Below, one piece after another: positions 1 through 6,278 of a stretch of 6,406 nucleotides of DNA (position 1 is the first letter of the stretch; every line of letters begins with the position of its first letter). Origin of the DNA: Myxococcales bacterium (GTDB taxonomy: Bacteria > Myxococcota > Bradymonadia > REDH01). A program made the translations under genes and the position numbers. The DNA lies in the NCBI GenBank assembly GCA_018970625.1, contig JAGWVZ010000214.1:1-6406 (forward strand). Direction: 5' to 3'. A model generated the notes under the pieces. It saw only the letters and a list, made by a program, of their open reading frames with translations, made no database searches and had not been told where the DNA came from.

Positions 1-2
1 CC

Positions 3-1028
3 GTTGTTTCTAACACACCCGATAGTCTAAAATTCTGCGTGACATTTTCTTTACCAATCGTTCAAGCTGACGAGCGCTACTTGTACGTCCGTGTACCTGC
101 CGCTCTATTCTTGCGCGATGGAAAGTATATGCCGGAAGCGCGTATTGACGGCCATGCAGGAACTTCGATGACGCTTCGCCTTGCTGAAAATCGCGCTCAG
201 GCAGCACCGCGGCCTGCGATCACGCAACAAGTTCTGCAGTCTCAGAGTGCTGCCCATGTGCAAGTGCGCAGAAATACGGTTCCCCCCAAAAAGAAATCTC
301 CGGGGATTTCGCGACCAACCGACAAGTTCAATGGGTCTGCGATCTTTCTGGGGCTCATAAGTCTGCCAGTGGGAATCTTCTTTCCACCGGTACTTGTGTT
401 CACGGTCATATGTTTGGCGAGAGGGTTTTCACCAATTGTTTCGCCGATATTTCGTGGCGCCGGGTACGTTGGGAGCGCGACTGCCGGCGCGGTGGCCAAT
501 ATGACAGTGAGCGCAAGTGCAGCAGTTGCTCGTGAGCACGACCGAACACACGGCACATCAATCGCGCAGCGCATTGAAAGCAAACGTGTGACGGTTCACC
601 GAATCGCAGCGGCAGCAGGTGGTATTGCCGGTAGGGTTGGAGCTGCGGTCGCCGCAGGCCATATCGTTGGTGAAATTTCTGACTCGGTAGGTTCGTCCGC
701 AGCGTCTGATGCAATGATTGGAGGTTCACTTGCCCACAGTACCATCGATCCTTCATTTTCCAGCTCCGTCCCGCAAATAGGCTTTCCTGGTGAAGCGGTG
801 ACCTCTCAAGCGACACATCATGCAGGTCTAGTTTCATCTGAACCAGCATTGACAACTGTTGCGGGTTACGTCCGCTCAACACCAGATGGAATCGTGCAGA
901 ACAACCTTTCATACTCGGGACCAGATGCCCTTCCCGCGAACCCGCCTACGGTTGATGTGGCGGCGCACATTCGAACTGCGCCTGACGGTATCACCTTGAA
1001 CAACCTTAGCGCCACTCGGCCGATTTAG
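3..1028 (+). CDS. Unrecognised membrane-associated protein with duplicated C-terminal PDGI/NNLS motif (5' end outside window)
   Basis: I do not recognise a family for the whole protein. The frame is open from the first complete codon to a TAG at 1026-1028, giving 341 visible residues. A GTG at 39 is the first possible start, but no Shine-Dalgarno-like sequence precedes it and the frame stays open upstream, so the gene probably begins left of the window. Counting from that GTG: a basic, Pro-rich stretch (about 77-95, with RR and KKK) precedes a strongly hydrophobic segment (about 99-127) with a central PP. This could be one long or two short membrane helices. Gly/Ala-rich stretches follow at 139-165 and 190-212, the latter with glycine-zipper-like spacing. 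A Ser-rich region comes next, then two copies of a 22-residue motif (274-295 and 307-328). Codon use is less GC-rich than in the neighbours: lines at 61-120 and 841-900 are 55% and 50% GC, against 82% at 3421-3480. It converges with the gene ending at 1104. Membrane location is inferred; function is unknown. Confidence 0.7.
   Translation, partial: VVSNTPDSLKFCVTFSLPIVQADERYLYVRVPAALFLRDGKYMPEARIDGHAGTSMTLRLAENRAQAAPRPAITQQVLQSQSAAHVQVRRNTVPPKKKSPGISRPTDKFNGSAIFLGLISLPVGIFFPPVLVFTVICLARGFSPIVSPIFRGAGYVGSATAGAVANMTVSASAAVAREHDRTHGTSIAQRIESKRVTVHRIAAAAGGIAGRVGAAVAAGHIVGEISDSVGSSAASDAMIGGSLAHSTIDPSFSSSVPQIGFPGEAVTSQATHHAGLVSSEPALTTVAGYVRSTPDGIVQNNLSYSGPDALPANPPTVDVAAHIRTAPDGITLNNLSATRPI
858..923 (+). 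repeat. Protein-level repeat, copy 1 (R-S-T-PDGI-x-x-NNLS)
   Basis: This encodes 22 residues beginning VAGYVRS and including PDGI and NNLS. Twelve of 22 positions are identical to the second copy, which starts 99 bases downstream. The DNA of the two copies differs at many third positions, so the duplication is old and kept at protein level. Confidence 0.75.
957..1022 (+). repeat. Protein-level repeat, copy 2 (H-I-R-T-A-PDGI-x-x-NNLS)
   Basis: This second copy encodes 22 residues beginning VAAHIRT and ends two codons before the stop. The pattern H-x-R-T-x-PDG-x(3)-NN-x-S recalls the short C-terminal repeats of many small exported proteobacterial proteins (HYRT-x-PDG...NNYS type). That relation is from memory and is inference. 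Confidence 0.7.
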
Positions 1029-1074
1029 TTACCGCGCAACGCCCTGCAATTTGTCCGATACGGCGTCGAGTGAC

Positions 1075-1093
1075 CGGCACAAATCGTGTGCCG
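1075..1093. terminator. Small hairpin between convergent genes (weak terminator candidate)
   Basis: A perfect 7-bp inverted repeat, CGGCACA / TGTGCCG, flanks a 5-base loop (AATCG). It lies between the stop codons at 1028 and 1104 of two converging genes, where a shared terminator would be expected. No T-run follows on either strand (the plus side continues as a C-run), so intrinsic termination is doubtful. Confidence 0.2.
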
Positions 1094-1103
1094 CCCCCCA
1101 CTC

Positions 1104-2393
1104 TCACTCCATCGCACCAAACGACCAGCGCGCCAGCAGCGCACCCAGCGCCTCGAAGAACGGATCGCTGACCTGCGCGTACTCGTAGCGGTCATCGTTC
1201 AACACGCCGTCTTCATTGGCGTAAATGGTCGCCGCAACCACGAATCCGGCGCCGGTGGACTCGTCGCGAACGAAGGCGACATCGGTGTGAAAACCAAACG
1301 CCCGACCCGCGTGGCTCAGGTACGTCAGCGTGGCCGGATCGCGCACGGTCGCGATGCCATCCCACATGGGCTTGAATCGCTGGACCGTCCACTCATCGGT
1401 GTCGATGTCCTCGAGACCCAGGTCCTGTGGCCCGCGTGAAAACAAATAAGCCAGATATGCGCGAGAGGTGGTCGAAAGCGAAAAGCCGGCCACATCGAGC
1501 AGCTCGGGCGCGCCTAACTCCAGCATCATGCGCAACAGGTCGGTCAGGGACGCGTAATTGCGATCGGCGAAGTCGAACGGTTCGCCCACCTGCGCAGGCG
1601 TGGGCTCGTCGGGCGCGTGGATTGGAATATGTGCGTCGCCGACGAGCGCATCGGCCCAGGGAAATGGCAGGGCGGCAGGTGCCGTCGAGCGCGGCGGAAA
1701 AAACACGCGTGGAACCCCGCCAATCACAATCCGCACGGCCGGTGCGTGCACGTGGTCAGCGATGGGCACCGCCTCGTCAAAACGGTGGCTGATGCGGGTC
1801 TCGTTCCATTGTGCCGCCGCCAGTCGCTCGGCAATTTCACGGGTACCCAGCAAATCAAAGAGGCGATTAAATCCCTGGCTGATCGACAAAATGACCATGC
1901 GACGCATTTCGCGGTCGATGGTCGACTCGAACGGGTGGGCAATACGAATATTGCGGAGCGACGGAGTCTGGGACTCTGCGCGAACACCGTCCGAGACGAG
2001 CGTCGCGTTCACGTCCCAGAGGCCCTGCCCTTCGTCGAGCTGCTGCATGACCGCCATGGCCAGGGGCAGGTGCACGGCGCCCGCCGGATAAAAATATTGA
2101 GCGCCATCGCGAAATCGAAACCAGCGCAGGCATGGATTGCCAGCGGCGTCCCGCTCGATGCGCCCGACGACCATCTGCAGCCGATGGTTTTCGGCGTTGT
2201 CCACCAGCCCCGATAATTGCGGATCTGACCGAAGCAGTGCCTCAAGCTCGGCTTCCTGACCGTCGCGGGCGACGCAGGCCTGGGCATCGGCGCGCGCTGC
2301 AGGCCACAATGGAGACGCCAGCAGCAGGCCCAGGCATGCGCAGGTCTGGCGCCCGAGCACACGGACGACCACGCTGGCGATGAACAGTCGCAT
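1104..2393 (-). CDS. Secreted class A beta-lactamase-like (serine hydrolase fold) protein with degenerate active site
   Basis: This is a 429-residue protein ending in TGA. I chose the ATG at 2393, 28 bases after the upstream gene's stop, because it puts a signal peptide at the N-terminus: hydrophobic core about 18-31, then ARADA, with likely cleavage after Ala37. An ATG at 2456 would add 21 residues ahead of the signal and overlap the previous gene; a GTG at 2360 is also possible. None has a clear ribosome binding site. The scaffold matches the class A beta-lactamase-like serine hydrolase family: YFYPA followed by LPL (100-111), an FNRL helix (175-178), and the C-terminal AFGFHTD (365-371) and NDDRYEY (399-405). 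The catalytic motifs have changed. SxxK is Gly105-Ala-Val-His108, SDN is Ser170-Ile-Ser172, and K-x-G is His361-Ala-Gly363. Only two cysteines (40 and 88) remain in the mature part and could form a disulfide. Location is inferred as periplasm or exterior. Ordinary beta-lactamase or transpeptidase chemistry is unlikely; a binding or structural role fits better. Confidence 0.82.
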   Translation of the reverse strand: MRLFIASVVVRVLGRQTCACLGLLLASPLWPAARADAQACVARDGQEAELEALLRSDPQLSGLVDNAENHRLQMVVGRIERDAAGNPCLRWFRFRDGAQYFYPAGAVHLPLAMAVMQQLDEGQGLWDVNATLVSDGVRAESQTPSLRNIRIAHPFESTIDREMRRMVILSISQGFNRLFDLLGTREIAERLAAAQWNETRISHRFDEAVPIADHVHAPAVRIVIGGVPRVFFPPRSTAPAALPFPWADALVGDAHIPIHAPDEPTPAQVGEPFDFADRNYASLTDLLRMMLELGAPELLDVAGFSLSTTSRAYLAYLFSRGPQDLGLEDIDTDEWTVQRFKPMWDGIATVRDPATLTYLSHAGRAFGFHTDVAFVRDESTGAGFVVAATIYANEDGVLNDDRYEYAQVSDPFFEALGALLARWSFGAME

Positions 2394-2421
2394 GCGATTC
2401 GCAGGGCTCAGGGCTGGGCCA

Positions 2422-3720
2422 TCAGGGCTGCGCCACGTCTTCGGGCCATTGGGCATCGGCCACGGGCGGCGTTGTGGCGTCGTCCGGCAGCGGTGCCTGC
2501 AGTCGCGAGAGCCCCACCACGCCCGTCTGCGAGCGGTTGCGCATCAGGCGCTGGCAGTCAGACACGGAGCTTCCGCGCATCCACAGCTGAAAGTTCAGAC
2601 CGTCCTGCACGTTGTAGTGGTAGTCGTCATCGGGCGCGAGGCCCCACGCCTCAATGGGACGGGTACGAACCACCCACGACTGCTCGTCGAAAGGCAACAC
2701 CAGCATGTTGCGGCGAAACTCGGGCGTGAACGTGAAGTACTGCTCGGCGTTCGAGGTGTAGAGCACACGCATGGGGATATTGTGGCGACGCAGCATGTGC
2801 GCGGCGTCCTGAATGGCCAGGCTGCCCGTCAGGTCACCCCGGATGGCAAAAACCCGGTTGGTGAGCCACAGGTTGCGCAGGTAGTCGTACTCTTCCTGCG
2901 ACGTCATAAACGTGGGGATTCCATTATCGCCATACTGCCGAATAATTCGCCGCAGGCGGGCGAAGATGGTGGTTCCGCCCCACTCAAAGGCACGCAGCAA
3001 AAGTCGCTGACGCTCGACGTCGTCGGGGTAGTAGGTGGGCACAAGGTCGGCGAACCGCTTTTCGCCATCGTCTCGCCAGATGGACAGGAACTCGTCAGGG
3101 GTGGTCGCTTCGCGGAAGGCGATGCCGTAGAGGTCGTGTGCGCGGGCGATCTCGCCATCGAAGTCGAGCATGATGATGAGCTCGGAGCGCGCCCAGCCGG
3201 CCAGCAGATAGTTCTGGTCGGTGCCGACGCCCATGTAGGCGCCACCGACGTTTGCGATGGTGTCGCGGAACAGAAAGTGGCTGTACTCGTTCGAGACCCA
3301 GTAGTGAGAATTGCGAATGATCTCATCGGGTTGCGGGTCGGGCCGCAGGGTACGGAAATCGGCAGCCAGGGCGTCGTCGGGCTGAATGTTTCCGCCCGTG
3401 GCGCCCGGGATCACCGGTTCGGGCAGGTCTGCAGCCGGCTGCACAGCGGTCGGCGGCGCGTCCACCCCGGCTGCGGGCGCTACGGCAGAGGCCTCGGCAG
3501 CAGGTTCCTGAACGGGCGCAGCGCTGGCTTCCAAGGGTTCGGCCTGAGCGACCTCCCCGCTCGCTGCGGGCGCGGCGGCTGGATCCGGCGCGAGCGCCGA
3601 CGCGTTCGGCTCGCCCTGCGAACCGCTGTCCGCGTGAGCGGGGGTCTGCTGGCATGCAACCAGCTGCGCACCAAGAACAAGGAGGGAGAGCAACGTGCCG
3701 GGATTCGGGAACGCACGCAT
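2422..3720 (-). CDS. Ala/Pro-linker lipoprotein with LIC_10091-like domain
   Basis: This 432-residue protein starts at the ATG complementary to 3718-3720 and ends in TGA at 2422. Residues 1-23 form a lipoprotein signal with lipobox Leu20-Val-Ala-Cys23, so Cys23 should be lipidated and the protein anchored in a membrane facing the periplasm or outside. A long Ala/Pro/Glu-rich linker (about 24-105) tethers a globular domain (about 132-405). Landmarks are VSNEYSH (142-148), GGAYMGVGTDQNY (159-171), an acidic strand end MLDFD (184-188), SNAEQYF (323-329) and LPFDEQSWVVRT (342-353). I recognise the SNE / GVG-x-DQN / SN-x-EQY / LP-x-D...RT series as that of the LIC_10091 family, which to my knowledge has no established reaction. 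The Gly-rich loop followed by a strand ending in Asp resembles a Rossmann-type cofactor site; this is inference. The C-terminal 30 residues are Pro/Asp-rich and probably disordered. It is the first gene of a likely operon with the beta-lactamase-like gene 28 bases downstream. The start has no strong Shine-Dalgarno sequence. Confidence 0.87.
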   Translation of the reverse strand: MRAFPNPGTLLSLLVLGAQLVACQQTPAHADSGSQGEPNASALAPDPAAAPAASGEVAQAEPLEASAAPVQEPAAEASAVAPAAGVDAPPTAVQPAADLPEPVIPGATGGNIQPDDALAADFRTLRPDPQPDEIIRNSHYWVSNEYSHFLFRDTIANVGGAYMGVGTDQNYLLAGWARSELIIMLDFDGEIARAHDLYGIAFREATTPDEFLSIWRDDGEKRFADLVPTYYPDDVERQRLLLRAFEWGGTTIFARLRRIIRQYGDNGIPTFMTSQEEYDYLRNLWLTNRVFAIRGDLTGSLAIQDAAHMLRRHNIPMRVLYTSNAEQYFTFTPEFRRNMLVLPFDEQSWVVRTRPIEAWGLAPDDDYHYNVQDGLNFQLWMRGSSVSDCQRLMRNRSQTGVVGLSRLQAPLPDDATTPPVADAQWPEDVAQP

Positions 3721-3765
3721 GTCAGCAGTCCGGTTAGACGTCAGCCTGAAGAATCAACGCCGCTG

Positions 3766-3794
3766 TGCATAGGCAGAATGGCCGGGCCAGACAA
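3766..3794 (-). promoter_or_regulatory. Candidate sigma-70-like promoter for the lipoprotein operon
   Basis: On the minus strand, TTGTCT (complement of 3789-3794) and TATGCA (complement of 3766-3771) are separated by exactly 17 bases. They match the TTGACA/TATAAT consensus at 4 of 6 and 3 of 6 positions. Transcription would begin roughly 38 bases before the start codon at 3720. The spacing and place are right, but the match is weak and could be chance. Confidence 0.25.
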
Positions 3795-3886
3795 CTAAAT
3801 CGTCATGGAGGGGGGCAGCAGAATCCCGGTTGCAGCCGCGGGCTTGCACGGGTAGAGGCCGCAGGCGACATTGGCTCGTTCTGTCC

Positions 3887-3890
3887 GGAG
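3887..3890 (+). promoter_or_regulatory. Ribosome binding site for deoC
   Basis: GGAG lies 6 bases before the ATG at 3897. This decides the start of deoC: the in-frame GTG at 3765 would add 44 residues of unrelated, low-quality sequence running through the divergent promoter region. Confidence 0.7.
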
Positions 3891-3896
3891 ACATGC

Positions 3897-4805
3897 ATGG
3901 CCCCGAGACTCCCGAAATCTGTTCCCAGCGTTGATGCGGTTGGCCTGGAGGCCCGCGCAGCGTCGTTCACCACGCGAAGCATCAAGGCTGCGTCGAAGGT
4001 TCACGCCATGAAGATGGTGGTCGGCATGACCGACCTCACCACGCTGGCGGGCGCGGACACCCCCGGCAAAGTGGAATCGCTCTGCGCCAAGGCGCTGCGA
4101 CCGCTGCCGCACCGCGTCGACGTACCATCGACGGCAGCCGTGTGCGTTTATCCGCCCTTTGTGCCGCAGGCGAAGCAGCTTTTGTCGGGAAGCGGCGTGA
4201 AAGTCGCTGCGGTGGCTACGTATTTTCCGTCGGGGCAGGCGAGCCTGCAGGAGCGGATTGACGAAGTGCTACGCACGGTCGCGGCTGGCGCCGATGAGAT
4301 TGATATGGTGATTCGGCGCGGCGATTATCTGTCGGGGCGCTATGACGACGTGTTCGACGACATTGTGGCGGTGAAAAAGGCGTGTGGTCCGGCCCGCCTG
4401 AAGGTGATCCTCGAGACGGGCGAGTTGATGACGTACGACAACGTGCGGTTTGCCTCGCAGCTGGCCATGGAAGCCGGCGCTGACTTCATCAAGACGTCGA
4501 CGGGCAAGGTGAACCCGGCTGCGACCATGCCGGTGACCCTGCTGATGCTCGAAGCCATTCGGGATTATCACCGCGCGACAGGCCGAATGGTGGGCATGAA
4601 ACCTGCCGGCGGTATTCGTACATCCAAGCAGGCGGTGCATTATCTGGTGATGGTGCGTGAGACGCTCGGCCAGGCGTGGCTTGACCCGGCCTGGTTCCGG
4701 TTTGGCGCTTCGTCGCTGCTCAATGACGTGCTCATGCAGCTCGAGAAGGAGCGCACGGGGCACTACATGAGCCCGGATTCGTTCAGCAGCACCGGCGCAT
4801 ACTGA
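3897..4805 (+). CDS. deoC: Deoxyribose-phosphate aldolase (DeoC/DERA)
   Basis: This cytoplasmic class I aldolase reversibly cleaves 2-deoxy-D-ribose 5-phosphate to D-glyceraldehyde 3-phosphate and acetaldehyde, the last step of deoxynucleoside catabolism. The 302-residue protein is longer than the 259-residue E. coli enzyme, mainly through about 35 extra N-terminal residues. All catalytic landmarks are present: Asp136 in GADEIDMVI (132-139), Schiff-base Lys199 in DFIKTSTGK (196-204), and Lys235 in GMKPAGGIRT (233-242). The chain ends in Ser-Ser-Thr-Gly-Ala-Tyr. A C-terminal tyrosine on a flexible tail matches the catalytically important Tyr259 of E. coli DERA, which supports an intact, functional 3' end. 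It heads an operon: the next gene, an aldehyde dehydrogenase, starts 9 bases after its stop. No regulator gene lies in the window. The start is set by the GGAG 6 bases upstream. Confidence 0.96.
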   Translation: MAPRLPKSVPSVDAVGLEARAASFTTRSIKAASKVHAMKMVVGMTDLTTLAGADTPGKVESLCAKALRPLPHRVDVPSTAAVCVYPPFVPQAKQLLSGSGVKVAAVATYFPSGQASLQERIDEVLRTVAAGADEIDMVIRRGDYLSGRYDDVFDDIVAVKKACGPARLKVILETGELMTYDNVRFASQLAMEAGADFIKTSTGKVNPAATMPVTLLMLEAIRDYHRATGRMVGMKPAGGIRTSKQAVHYLVMVRETLGQAWLDPAWFRFGASSLLNDVLMQLEKERTGHYMSPDSFSSTGAY

Positions 4806-4807
4806 GG
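4804..4807 (+). promoter_or_regulatory. Ribosome binding site for the first aldehyde dehydrogenase
   Basis: GAGG overlaps the TGA stop of deoC and sits 7 bases before the ATG at 4815, so the two genes are probably translationally linked. Confidence 0.6.
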
Positions 4808-4814
4808 TTTTTCC

Positions 4815-6278
4815 ATGAGCACTACCGTCACCCCTTTTTCGTTCGGCAGTCCGTGGGAGTACGCGCCCGCGCCGGAATCCCGCGGAATTGTACGAATTGC
4901 GAAACAATACGGTCACTTTATTGACGGAAAATTCGTCGAAGGGACCCATCATATGCCGGTCATTAATCCGGCCAATGAAGAGATTCTGTCTCACGTGGCC
5001 GTGGGCAGCGACGCCGATGTGGACGCCGCCGTGAAGGCCGCACGCAAGGCGTTTCCGGCGTGGAGCGCGTTGCCGGGTATTGAGCGTGGTAAATTCCTGT
5101 ATCGAATTGCCCGGCTGCTGCAGGAGCATGCCCGCGAGCTGGCCGTACTCGAGACCCTGGATAATGGAAAACCCATTAAAGAAACCCGCGATATTGATGT
5201 GCCGCTCGCTGCGGCCCATTTCTTTTATTATGCGGGTTGGGCCGACAAACTGAAATATGCGTTTGCCGGCGCCGAGGTAAAGCCGGTGGGTGTGGCCGGT
5301 CAGGTGATTCCATGGAATTTTCCGCTGTTGATGGCGGCCTGGAAGCTGGCGCCTGCGCTGGCAGCCGGAAATACCGTGGTGTTGAAGCCGGCCGAGACAA
5401 CTCCGCTGACGGCGCTACGGCTGGCCGAGCTGCTGGTTGAAGCCGGCCTGCCGGACGGCGTGGTGAATATCGTCAACGGTGCAGGTGCAACGGGCGCCGC
5501 GGTCGTCGCGCATCCCGAATTCGACAAGGTAGCCTTTACCGGCTCCACCGGGGTGGGTCGCCACATTCAGCGCACGCTCGCCGGCACCGGTAAGAGGCTG
5601 ACGCTGGAGCTTGGCGGCAAGGGTGCCAACATCGTGTTCGAGGATGCGCCCTTTGAGCAGGCGATCGAAGGCGTGATTCAGGGCATCTTCTTCAATCAGG
5701 GGCAGGTTTGCTGCGCAGGTTCACGCCTGCTGGTGCAGGAGAGCATTCGCCAGCCGTTTGTGGCCCGCCTGAAGGAGCGCATGGCGCAGCTGCGCGTGGG
5801 TGACCCGCTCGACAAGAACACGGACGTCGGCGCTATCAACTCGGCGGCGCAGCTGGCACGTATTCGGGCGCTGGTCGAAGCCGGAGAGGCTGAAGGTGGC
5901 GAACGTCACTCGGTGAGCTGCGCCCTGCCCGACCGGGGCTTCTTCTTCGCGCCCACCGTCTTCGACAACGTCACCATGTCGCACACGGTAGCACAGCAGG
6001 AGATCTTTGGGCCCGTGCTGACGGTCATTCCGTTTCGCACGCCCGACGAGGCCATCGAGCTGGCCAACAATACCCGATACGGCCTGAGCGCGGGCGTGTG
6101 GACCGAAAAAGGCAGCCGCTGGCAGGCGGTCGCCGGTTCGCTGCGTGCAGGCGTCATCTGGGGCAATACGTTCAACCGATTTGATCCGACGAGCCCGTTC
6201 GGCGGTTACAAAGAGAGCGGTTTCGGCCGCGAGGGCGGTCTGCACGGGCTGCTCCCCTACGTACAGGTGATGGGATGA
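4815..6278 (+). CDS. NAD(P)+-dependent aldehyde dehydrogenase, deoC-linked
   Basis: This 487-residue member of the aldehyde dehydrogenase superfamily oxidises an aldehyde to its acid in the cytoplasm. Next to deoC, acetaldehyde from deoxyribose 5-phosphate is the likely substrate (inference). Visible landmarks are Asn168 in IPWNFP, Lys191 and Glu194 in KPAE, the cofactor loop FTGSTGVG (241-248), general-base Glu265 in LELGGK, the catalytic thiol Cys299 in GQVCCAGSR (296-304), and Glu396/Phe398 in QEIFGP. By comparison with human ALDH2, Cys299 and not Cys300 is the nucleophile, and Glu194 suggests a preference for NAD+. A stretch of about 33 residues (containing WEYAPAPES, 14-22) precedes the usual YGHFIDGKF start of the family. 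I associate this extension with aldehyde dehydrogenases encoded beside deoC. The stop overlaps the next gene's start (ATGA). GC is uneven: 48% over 5161-5280 against 68% at 5761-5820. Confidence 0.95.
   Translation: MSTTVTPFSFGSPWEYAPAPESRGIVRIAKQYGHFIDGKFVEGTHHMPVINPANEEILSHVAVGSDADVDAAVKAARKAFPAWSALPGIERGKFLYRIARLLQEHARELAVLETLDNGKPIKETRDIDVPLAAAHFFYYAGWADKLKYAFAGAEVKPVGVAGQVIPWNFPLLMAAWKLAPALAAGNTVVLKPAETTPLTALRLAELLVEAGLPDGVVNIVNGAGATGAAVVAHPEFDKVAFTGSTGVGRHIQRTLAGTGKRLTLELGGKGANIVFEDAPFEQAIEGVIQGIFFNQGQVCCAGSRLLVQESIRQPFVARLKERMAQLRVGDPLDKNTDVGAINSAAQLARIRALVEAGEAEGGERHSVSCALPDRGFFFAPTVFDNVTMSHTVAQQEIFGPVLTVIPFRTPDEAIELANNTRYGLSAGVWTEKGSRWQAVAGSLRAGVIWGNTFNRFDPTSPFGGYKESGFGREGGLHGLLPYVQVMG

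Noticed and set aside
39..41. GTG as the true start of the left-edge gene
   Set aside because: The frame is open to the window edge and no purine-rich sequence precedes the GTG. A 5' end outside the window is more likely, though not proven.
1104..2393. Calling this gene a functional beta-lactamase or antibiotic resistance gene
   Set aside because: The nucleophilic Ser and both catalytic Lys are absent, so resistance activity is not supported despite the fold.
2394..2456. ATG at 2456 as start of the beta-lactamase-like gene
   Set aside because: It would put 21 polar residues ahead of the signal peptide and overlap the lipoprotein gene. No ribosome binding site supports it, but it cannot be excluded.
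2380..3798. A 472-residue open frame on the plus strand opposite the lipoprotein gene
   Set aside because: It is the antisense shadow of a GC-rich gene. Its translation has no recognisable motif and is rich in Arg/Gly/Val, while the minus strand shows a lipobox and LIC_10091-like motifs.
3765..3896. Longer DeoC starting at GTG 3765
   Set aside because: The extra 44 residues do not look like DERA, no ribosome binding site precedes the GTG, and the ATG at 3897 has GGAG at ideal spacing.
4269..5219. A 316-residue open frame on the minus strand across deoC and the aldehyde dehydrogenase
   Set aside because: It runs opposite two clear enzymes with all catalytic residues, and its Arg/His-rich translation is typical of an antisense frame.
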